A stretch of DNA of 18,909 nt from Ruminococcus sp. UBA6407 (GTDB lineage: Bacteria > Bacillota > Clostridia > Oscillospirales > Ruminococcaceae): assembly GCA_002438605.1 (NCBI GenBank), contig DJPR01000012.1:115289-134197 (forward strand), read 5' to 3'. The notes beneath the pieces are model-generated. The model was not told where the DNA came from. It searched no databases and was given only the letters and a program-made list of their open reading frames with translations. The position numbers and the translations under genes are program-made. Positions 13,248-18,909 of the stretch are shown here, piece by piece (within the stretch, counting starts at the first letter, position 1; every line of letters starts with the position of its first letter).

Positions 13248-14978
13248 ATGAAGAAATTAATGCTTGGAAACGAGGCATTTGCAAGAGGTCTTTATGAAGC
13301 CGGCTGTAAGGTGGTATCAAGTTATCCGGGTACACCTTCTACTGAAATAACTGAATGCGTGGCTAAGTATGATGAAGTTTATGCTGAATGGGCACCAAAT
13401 GAAAAGGTGGCAATGGAGGCTGCTATAGGAGCTTCAATTGCAGGAGCAAGAAGTTTTTGTGCCATGAAGCACGTTGGACTGAATGTTGCCGCTGATCCTC
13501 TTTATACTGCCGCATATACAGGTGTAAACGGCGGTATGGTAATTGCAGTTGCTGATGACCCGGGAATGCACTCATCACAAAATGAGCAGGACAGTCGTCA
13601 TCATGCTATTGCTTCAAAGGTAATGATGCTTGAGCCTTCAGACTCAGGCGAATGTAAGGAGTTTGCAAAGATTGCTTTTGAGCTTTCAGAGCAGTTTGAT
13701 ACCCCTGTAATTGTCAGACTTTCAACAAGGGTTTCACATTCTCAGAGCAGTGTTGAGCTTTGCGAAAGAGAAGAAAAGGAACTTAAAGAATATAAAAAGA
13801 CTCCTCAGAAGTATGTTATGATGCCTGCATTTGCAAAAGGCAGACACGTTTTTGTTGAAGAGCGTACAGCAAAGCTTGTTGAGTATGCTGAAACATCACC
13901 GCTTAACAGAGTTGAGATTTCAGACAAGGCTGAATTTGGCGTTATTACAAGCGGTGCAGCATATCAGTATGCTAAGGAGGCTCTTGGAGAAAGAGCGTCA
14001 GTTTTAAAGCTTGGTACAGTAAATCCGCTTCCTGTTAAGCTTATTCAGAATTTTGCTTCTAAATATGAAAGGGTATACATTATTGAAGAACTTGACGGTA
14101 TTATAGAGTCACACTGCCGTAATATCGGAGTAAACAATGTTATGGGCAAGGAGATTTTCGGTTATATCGGTGAGCTTTCACAGTCAATAATTGCTGAAAA
14201 ACTTCTCGGAGAAAAAACAGAGGTTCAGACTTTCGGAGAAAATATACCTGTACGTCCTCCTGTAATGTGTGCAGGATGTCCTCACAGAGGTTTGTTTTAC
14301 TGTCTTTCAAAGCTTAAAGTTATGGTTTCCGGTGATATCGGTTGTTACACTCTTGGAGCAGCAGCACCTCTTTGTGCTGTTGATACAACAGTATGCATGG
14401 GTGCATCAATTTCAGGACTTCATGGTTTCAATAAGGCGAGAGGTGCTGAGGCTGAAAAGAACAGTGTTGCTGTAATCGGTGACTCAACCTTTATGCACAG
14501 CGGTATGACAGGCCTTGTTAATATTGCATATAATGCAACAAATTCAACTGTAATTATTCTTGATAACTCTATTACAGGCATGACAGGTCATCAGCAAAAT
14601 CCGACAACAGGCAAAAATTTAAAGGGTGATCCTGCTGCAGCTGTAAATCTTGAGGAGCTTTGCAAGGCTATAGGCATCAAGAGAGTAAGAGTAGTTGACC
14701 CTTATTCACTTGCTGAAACAGAGGCTGCAATCAAGGAGGAACTTGCTGTTGAAGAACCGTCTGTAATTATTTCAAGACGTCCTTGTGCATTGCTGAAATA
14801 TGTTAAGCATAAGCCTGCACTAAAGGTTGAAGCAGATAAATGTAAGGGCTGTAAGGCTTGCATGAAGCTCGGATGTCCTGCAATTTCAATGAATGACGGA
14901 AAGGCAGTAATTGACCATACACAGTGCGTTGGCTGCGGTATTTGTCAGGAACAGTGTAAATTTGCAGCGATAAATTAA
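13248..14978 (+). CDS. iorA: Indolepyruvate:ferredoxin oxidoreductase, alpha subunit
   Basis: A 576-residue thiamine-diphosphate enzyme that, with IorB, converts aryl-pyruvates plus CoA into aryl-acetyl-CoA and CO2, reducing ferredoxin. The reverse reaction gives aryl-pyruvate for aromatic amino acid synthesis. Features are the N-terminal pyrimidine-binding half with SSYPGTPSTEI (24-34) and EWAPNEKVAMEAAIGAS, MCAGCPHRGLFYC (from 340), the thiamine-diphosphate region GDIGCYTLG and GDSTFMHSGMTGL, and two C-terminal [4Fe-4S] motifs CKGCKACMKLGCP and CVGCGICQEQC (about 531-575). The start ATG has AAAGGA ten or so bases upstream. The 94-base gap before it holds a small CCTGT/ACAGG hairpin (13201-13214) and no convincing promoter. 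Two small genes separate it from iorB. Confidence 0.95.
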   Translation: MKKLMLGNEAFARGLYEAGCKVVSSYPGTPSTEITECVAKYDEVYAEWAPNEKVAMEAAIGASIAGARSFCAMKHVGLNVAADPLYTAAYTGVNGGMVIAVADDPGMHSSQNEQDSRHHAIASKVMMLEPSDSGECKEFAKIAFELSEQFDTPVIVRLSTRVSHSQSSVELCEREEKELKEYKKTPQKYVMMPAFAKGRHVFVEERTAKLVEYAETSPLNRVEISDKAEFGVITSGAAYQYAKEALGERASVLKLGTVNPLPVKLIQNFASKYERVYIIEELDGIIESHCRNIGVNNVMGKEIFGYIGELSQSIIAEKLLGEKTEVQTFGENIPVRPPVMCAGCPHRGLFYCLSKLKVMVSGDIGCYTLGAAAPLCAVDTTVCMGASISGLHGFNKARGAEAEKNSVAVIGDSTFMHSGMTGLVNIAYNATNSTVIILDNSITGMTGHQQNPTTGKNLKGDPAAAVNLEELCKAIGIKRVRVVDPYSLAETEAAIKEELAVEEPSVIISRRPCALLKYVKHKPALKVEADKCKGCKACMKLGCPAISMNDGKAVIDHTQCVGCGICQEQCKFAAIN

Positions 14979-14990
14979 AATACGGCTTAT

Positions 14991-15218
14991 ATGAGAAAAA
15001 AGAAAAAATTAAGTACAAAAGAAATTTTGGGATTGCTTGCATTTATGATTTTTATTTTTGCTGCATCCAGTGCAAACGTTCCGTTTATTTATCAGGCAGC
15101 GGCAGTAATTGTCTTTTATGGGGGATATCATTTTATCTCTCGTTTGATTGAAAAAAGAAAAAACAAGTTGACTGCTGAAAAGGAATATAAAGAGCAGACA
15201 GATAAATTCCATTCATAA
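14991..15218 (+). CDS. 75-residue hypothetical two-span membrane protein
   Basis: It starts MRKKKKLSTKE and has two hydrophobic segments at about residues 11-27 and 30-47, then a charged tail (LIEKRKNKLTAEKEY and onward). It begins 12 bases after the iorA stop. The region before the ATG has only a weak GG and no clear binding site, so translation may depend on coupling to iorA. I do not recognise the family. A shadow frame is possible, but the hydrophobic pattern, the basic N-terminus and the position in the operon favour a real gene. Confidence 0.55.
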   Translation: MRKKKKLSTKEILGLLAFMIFIFAASSANVPFIYQAAAVIVFYGGYHFISRLIEKRKNKLTAEKEYKEQTDKFHS

Positions 15219-15244
15219 AAATAATTTTATCAGGTATAGGATTA

Positions 15245-15838
15245 ATGAAGAAATTTATAAAATCACTTGTTACTTTATTTATAATAATTACAGTCTGGAG
15301 CTGTCTGTATAAGATAGGTCTGTTTGGTAAAGATACGATTTTTGTACTGATACTTATACTTTTAATCAGATTCGGTTGTGCACTTAAATCAAAAATAAAT
15401 TCTCGCAATGACTGTATGTATTCTGATGAAAATGGCGAAGAAGCTGACGCTGATTTGACTGATGCAATTATATGGTCGGTTAATACTTTGTCTGATGCTG
15501 CTGTAGATACTGTTTGGAACAGTATTGACAGCTGCATGAATAATGCGGCAGATAAAAGTTCATATGCAAGGATTAACAATAATGAATCCTTAAGCACAAA
15601 AAAGGTGGATATGAATATTTATCTTGCTATGCAAAATTATATGCTTGAACAAGCTGAAAAGGAAAACGCAGAGCTTGAAAAAAGGCGGAAAAGCTATATT
15701 TTCGATGATGATAATGCAGAAATGGAATCAATTGCTGTTAATGGCACAATAATGCCGCATAAGAAAAAAGAATATGCTGAAATGGAATCTGTTGTTATAA
15801 ACAGTAAATCAAATCAGCTTGATAATACGAATAATTAA
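15245..15838 (+). CDS. 197-residue hypothetical membrane-anchored protein
   Basis: An unrecognised protein with two N-terminal hydrophobic segments (about residues 4-22 and 29-46) and a long polar cytoplasmic or external tail. The tail has an acidic stretch (SDENGEEADADLTD), a charged helix likely to form a coiled coil (LEQAEKENAELEKRRKS) and a repeated AEMES motif (AEMESIAVNG, then AEMESVVINS). The last 50 residues look disordered. The ATG at 15245 has a weak ATAGGA just upstream. It lies between iorA and iorB, following the 75-residue membrane protein in the same direction. The two small genes may form a unit. No function is assigned. Confidence 0.65.
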   Translation: MKKFIKSLVTLFIIITVWSCLYKIGLFGKDTIFVLILILLIRFGCALKSKINSRNDCMYSDENGEEADADLTDAIIWSVNTLSDAAVDTVWNSIDSCMNNAADKSSYARINNNESLSTKKVDMNIYLAMQNYMLEQAEKENAELEKRRKSYIFDDDNAEMESIAVNGTIMPHKKKEYAEMESVVINSKSNQLDNTNN

Positions 15839-15860
15839 CTTTTATAATGAGGAGTAAAAA

Positions 15861-16439
15861 ATGGAAACGAAATCAATTATGATAGTTGGTGTAGGCGGAC
15901 AGGGCTCTCTCCTTGCTTCAAGACTTCTTGGAAACGTACTGCTTGCACAGGGCTTTGACGTAAAGGTAAGTGAGGTACATGGAATGTCACAGAGAGGCGG
16001 TTCTGTTGTAACTTATGTAAAGTACGGTGATAAGGTTTATTCACCTGTAATTGAACAGGGTGAGGCAGACGCTGTTATCTCATTTGAACAGCTTGAAGCT
16101 GCAAGATGGCTTCCTTACCTTAAAAAAGGCGGACATCTTATAACATCTACACAGAAGATTGACCCCATGCCTGTAATTACAGGTGCAATGGAATATCCTG
16201 AAGATATTATCAAAAAAATATCTGACCTTGGAGTTGATATTACTGCTGTTGATGCATTGAAGCTTGCTGAAGAAGCAGGCAACTCAAAGGCTTCAAATGT
16301 AGTTCTTATGGGTGTGGTTTCAACTAAAATGGATTTTGATGATAAGCTTTGGCAGGACGCTATTGAACAATGTGTACCTGAAAAGTTCCTTGAACTTAAT
16401 AAAAAGGCTTTTGAGCTTGGAAAAAATGCTTGCTGTTAA
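15861..16439 (+). CDS. iorB: Indolepyruvate:ferredoxin oxidoreductase, beta subunit
   Basis: A 192-residue subunit of the gamma-domain pyruvate/ketoisovalerate oxidoreductase type that completes the IorAB complex. It shows GVGGQGSLLASRLLG at the N-terminus and SEVHGMSQRGGSVVTYVKYG, both characteristic of this subunit. GAGGAG precedes the ATG by about seven bases. It is located 22 bases after the hypothetical membrane protein and 41 bases before the second paaK. Together with IorA it needs a ferredoxin, which is not encoded in the window. Confidence 0.95.
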   Translation: METKSIMIVGVGGQGSLLASRLLGNVLLAQGFDVKVSEVHGMSQRGGSVVTYVKYGDKVYSPVIEQGEADAVISFEQLEAARWLPYLKKGGHLITSTQKIDPMPVITGAMEYPEDIIKKISDLGVDITAVDALKLAEEAGNSKASNVVLMGVVSTKMDFDDKLWQDAIEQCVPEKFLELNKKAFELGKNACC

Positions 16440-16480
16440 GCTGTAATTTATGCATTAAAAACGTATCGGAGGATAAACCA

Positions 16481-17788
16481 ATGGAAAGATATTGGAATAA
16501 GGACATGGAGTGTGCGACATTAAGTGAAATGAAGGCTCTCCAGAGCTTTCGTCTTTCACAAACAGTGAGAAGAGTATATGAAAATGTACCTGTATATCGT
16601 GAAAGAATGGATGCTGTCGGAGTAAAGCCTGAGGATATTCAGAGCGTAGAGGACTTGCACAAGCTTCCGTTTACATGCAAGCAGGATTTGCGTGATACAT
16701 ATCCTTATGGTCTTTTTGCAGTTCCTATGGATCAGGTTGTGCGTGTACATGCTTCAAGCGGAACAACAGGAAAGCAGATTGTCGTAGGCTATACACAAAA
16801 GGATCTTGATACATGGTCTGAGTGCTGTGCAAGAGCTTTGACTGCTGCCGGTGCAACAAACAAGGACTTCATGCATGTATCCTACGGATATGGACTTTTT
16901 ACAGGCGGACTCGGAATACATGGAGGAGCTGAAAAGGTAGGAATGACTGTTATCCCTGTTTCAACAGGCAATACCAAAAGACAGATAAACATTTTAAAGG
17001 ACTTAGGCTCTACATATATTTGCTGTACACCGTCTTATGCGTTGTTTATTGCTGAAACCATGCAGGAGCTTGGTATAACAAAAGACGATATAAAGCTTAA
17101 AGCAGGACTTTTCGGTGCAGAGCCGTGGACGGAGGAAATGCGTCAGGAAATTCAGGAGAAGCTTGGATGTAAGGCTATGGATATTTATGGTCTTACAGAA
17201 ATTATCGGACCGGGCGTTGCTTTTGAATGCAGTGAACAGACAGGAATGCATATAAATGAAGATAATTTTATAGTTGAAACGATTGATCCCGATACAGGCG
17301 AGGTTTTGCCGGAGGGTTCACAGGGTGAGCTTGTATTTACATGTATCACAAAGGAAGCATTTCCGCTTATTCGTTACAGAACTCGTGATATAGGCATTCT
17401 TTCAAGAGAAAAGTGCAGCTGCGGACGTACACTCATAAAAATGAAGAAGCCTGCGGGAAGAAGTGACGACATGCTTATTATCAGAGGAGTAAATGTATTT
17501 CCGTCACAGGTTGAAAGTGTACTGCTTCAGCTTGGTAATACAGCTCCGTATTATCAGCTTATTGTTGACAGGGTAAACAATACGGATACCTTGGAAATTC
17601 AGGTAGAGCTTTCACAGGAAATGTTCTCAGATACTATCAAGAGCCTTGAAGAAGAGGAGAAAACAATTAAAACTGCTGTTGAATCAACACTTGGAATTGC
17701 GGCGAAAATTACACTTGTTGAGCCAAAGACAATCGAGCGTGTTGAGGGCAAGGCAGTAAGAGTAATTGACAAGCGTAAGCTGCATTAA
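16481..17788 (+). CDS. paaK: Phenylacetate-CoA ligase (AMP-forming), paralog 2
   Basis: A 435-residue aryl-acetate:CoA ligase, clearly homologous to the product of 11052-12347 over the whole length. It starts MERYWNKDMECATLSEMKAL, closer to the usual family N-terminus than paralog 1. Motifs are SSGTTGKQ (92-99, with Gln for the usual Pro), DIYGLTEIIGPG, YRTRD, RSDDMLIIRGVNVFPSQVE and GKAVRVIDKRKLH at the C-terminus. The ATG at 16481 has GGAGG (16468-16472) eight bases upstream. A longer reading from 16430 would overlap iorB and is not supported. Two PaaK enzymes around one IorAB pair suggest different aryl-acetate preferences (for example phenyl versus indolyl or hydroxyphenyl). This is inference. 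Confidence 0.93.
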   Translation: MERYWNKDMECATLSEMKALQSFRLSQTVRRVYENVPVYRERMDAVGVKPEDIQSVEDLHKLPFTCKQDLRDTYPYGLFAVPMDQVVRVHASSGTTGKQIVVGYTQKDLDTWSECCARALTAAGATNKDFMHVSYGYGLFTGGLGIHGGAEKVGMTVIPVSTGNTKRQINILKDLGSTYICCTPSYALFIAETMQELGITKDDIKLKAGLFGAEPWTEEMRQEIQEKLGCKAMDIYGLTEIIGPGVAFECSEQTGMHINEDNFIVETIDPDTGEVLPEGSQGELVFTCITKEAFPLIRYRTRDIGILSREKCSCGRTLIKMKKPAGRSDDMLIIRGVNVFPSQVESVLLQLGNTAPYYQLIVDRVNNTDTLEIQVELSQEMFSDTIKSLEEEEKTIKTAVESTLGIAAKITLVEPKTIERVEGKAVRVIDKRKLH

Positions 17789-17800
17789 GGAGGATTAGTT

Positions 17801-18235
17801 ATGAATAATATCAGACAAATTTCAGTTTTTGTAGAAAACAAGCCTGGAAGATTAAGTGCTATTACTAAAATTTTAAAGGATAACGGCATCAACATCAGAG
17901 CAATTTCAATTGCCGATACAAAGGATTTCGGAATACTCAGACTTATTGTAAGTGATCCTGATAAGGCATGCGAAAAACTCAGAGCTGAAAAATGCACAGT
18001 TACAATAACAGAAGTTGTTGCAATTGAAATAGCAGATGAACTGGGACGCCTCAGCAGTGTTATTGATATTCTTGCAGACTCAAAGGTCAATATCGAATAT
18101 ATGTATGCGTTCCTTAGCAAATCTGACAACAAGGCTTCAATTATTTTAAGAGTAGACGATAATGAACGTGCAGCAGCTGCTTTTAAAAATGCAGGTGTTA
18201 TTCAACTTACTGAAAAAAACATATGTGAAATGTAA
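17801..18235 (+). CDS. Double-ACT-domain protein
   Basis: A 144-residue protein made of two ACT domains (about residues 4-70 and 72-140). Each begins with the beta strand and PGRLS- or LGRLS-type loop that often binds amino acids: ISVFVENKPGRLSAI and AIEIADELGRLSSV. There is no catalytic or DNA-binding domain, so it is probably a small sensor or allosteric partner. It follows the second paaK by 12 bases with GGAGG upstream, and the context suggests sensing an aromatic amino acid or aryl acid. Such ACT proteins are known beside paaK in anaerobes. The partner is unknown. No distinct terminator is visible in the 47 bases after it. Confidence 0.88.
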   Translation: MNNIRQISVFVENKPGRLSAITKILKDNGINIRAISIADTKDFGILRLIVSDPDKACEKLRAEKCTVTITEVVAIEIADELGRLSSVIDILADSKVNIEYMYAFLSKSDNKASIILRVDDNERAAAAFKNAGVIQLTEKNICEM

Positions 18236-18282
18236 TAAATTCACAAATATTTCTGAAAAACATAAAAAAATGCTTTAATCAC

Positions 18283-18310
18283 TTGACAAATAGATAAAAA
18301 TTTGTATAAT
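18283..18310 (+). promoter_or_regulatory. Promoter of the zinc-ribbon gene
   Basis: TTGACA (18283-18288), a 16-base spacer and TATAAT (18305-18310) match consensus. Transcription would start near 18317, about 45 bases before the ATG. Confidence 0.8.
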
Positions 18311-18362
18311 TATATATGAGGATTTGTGCAAGGTAATTATGCGAATATAGGAGTGATTTAAT

Positions 18363-18797
18363 ATGGGAATTCTCAATAAATTTAATGATGTCAGTAAGGG
18401 TGTGAACGATAAAGCCAAGAGCATTTCTGAAGCAAATAACCTTAAAAGAAAGATTCTTTACGAGGAAGAGAGAATTGTTGAGATCTTTACAGACATTGGC
18501 AAGAAGTATTATAAGAATCCTAATGAAGATCCGAATGTACTTAAAGTTCTTTGTGATGATATTGATACAAGACGCAGAAGAATCAAAAGAATGCGTTATG
18601 AATTCAATCAGATAAAGGGATATAAGATTTGTCCTAAATGCGGAGCTGAGGTTAATGATAAATTCCAGTTCTGCGGCGTTTGCGGTGCAAGACTGCCTGA
18701 TGCTGATGATGAGGACTTTTCTTCACTTGAATCTAATGATTATTATACTGTCAGCAGCAATAATTTCTTTGATGCTGATTCACAAAAGACATATTAA
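18363..18797 (+). CDS. Helical protein with double-CxxC zinc ribbon
   Basis: A 144-residue soluble protein of unknown function. The first 85 or so residues are charged and predicted helical, probably a coiled coil. A zinc ribbon follows, with C90 and C93 in CPKCG and C104 and C107 in CGVCG, and then an acidic, Ser/Asp/Asn-rich tail. Zinc-ribbon proteins of this layout are common in clostridia and often lack assigned roles. AGGAG lies about nine bases before the ATG, and the gene is monocistronic, with its own promoter and terminator. It could be a scaffold or regulator, but nothing here decides. Confidence 0.8.
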   Translation: MGILNKFNDVSKGVNDKAKSISEANNLKRKILYEEERIVEIFTDIGKKYYKNPNEDPNVLKVLCDDIDTRRRRIKRMRYEFNQIKGYKICPKCGAEVNDKFQFCGVCGARLPDADDEDFSSLESNDYYTVSSNNFFDADSQKTY

Positions 18798-18802
18798 TAT
18801 TA

Positions 18803-18834
18803 AAGCCTGTTTCATTTGAAGCAGGCTTATTTTT
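18803..18834 (+). terminator. Terminator of the zinc-ribbon gene
   Basis: AAGCCTG (18803-18809) pairs with CAGGCTT (18822-18828), with the stem extended inward by a G-U and three further pairs, followed by ATTTTTA. It is unrelated to the palindromic repeat. Confidence 0.8.
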
Positions 18835-18849
18835 ACTATAATTTTTGAT

Positions 18850-18880
18850 TTAAGGAAATACCGAATAAAGATTGTGCGGC
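18850..18880. repeat. Decayed copy of the palindromic repeat
   Basis: TTAAGGAAATACCGAATAAAG and ATTGTGCGGC keep the outline of the left arm and part of the right arm, with several substitutions, and pairing is lost at many positions. It is probably a degenerating element after the zinc-ribbon gene. Confidence 0.5.
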
Positions 18881-18909
18881 GGAAACGCAGATATATTTTT
18901 CGTCAGATT

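Noticed and set aside
16430..16480. Longer N-terminus of the second PaaK overlapping iorB
   Set aside because: GGAGG lies inside this extension, eight bases before the ATG at 16481, which yields the usual PaaK start.
1..18909. Transposase, integrase, tRNA or rRNA genes
   Set aside because: No such coding signature, cloverleaf or ribosomal RNA segment was recognised on either strand. The dispersed palindromes carry no gene.

Overview
The window is AT-rich, uses strong AGGAGG-type ribosome binding sites and sigma-A-like TTGACA/TATAAT promoters, and has an S-box (SAM-I) riboswitch ahead of metK and an indolepyruvate:ferredoxin oxidoreductase. Together these suggest an anaerobic low-GC Firmicute, most likely a gut or rumen Oscillospiraceae/Ruminococcus-type clostridium. 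The taxon is inferred from gene content and style, not from a marker gene.

Layout. 1-2240: a DEAD-box RNA helicase with a long structured leader, then a 37-residue membrane peptide. 2300-5900: a membrane-bound PAS/GGDEF-like/EAL c-di-GMP phosphodiesterase, then a phosphofructokinase ending at a strong terminator. 5950-8181: an OmpR-family response regulator overlapping a PhoR-like histidine kinase. 8182-8635: no protein gene, but two tandem copies of what looks like a small regulatory RNA. 8636-10845 (minus strand): metK behind a SAM riboswitch, a cluster of six hairpins, then ispF. 10944-18235: a probable single operon paaK / HAD phosphatase / iorA / two small hypothetical membrane proteins / iorB / second paaK / double-ACT protein. 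18283-18834: a stand-alone zinc-ribbon protein.

How genes work together. IorAB converts aryl-pyruvates and aryl-acetyl-CoA using ferredoxin, and PaaK links aryl-acetates to aryl-acetyl-CoA. The operon therefore links aromatic acids (phenylacetate, indoleacetate, hydroxyphenylacetate) and aromatic amino acids, in either direction. The ACT protein is a plausible amino-acid sensor for it.

The most interesting item is the intergenic block behind the two-component system. Two copies of the same architecture occur about 205 bp apart. Each has direct TTCAC-like repeats at 11-bp spacing, a TATAAT box 15 bp after the start of the last repeat, a 5' hairpin, a hairpin with a YACCCC hexaloop whose stem differs between copies but stays paired, an identical 26-base C-rich linker and a rho-independent terminator. 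This looks like a pair of C-rich, Shine-Dalgarno-targeting small RNAs activated by an OmpR/PhoB-type regulator, probably the adjacent one. It would be analogous to, but different in sequence from, the CiaRH-controlled csRNAs of streptococci.

A second recurring feature is a short palindromic repeat (AAGGCAACACCGCACAA ... TTGTGCGGTGTTGCCTT). It appears seven times in complete, half or decayed form, serving as a terminator at some sites and lying in mRNA leaders at others.
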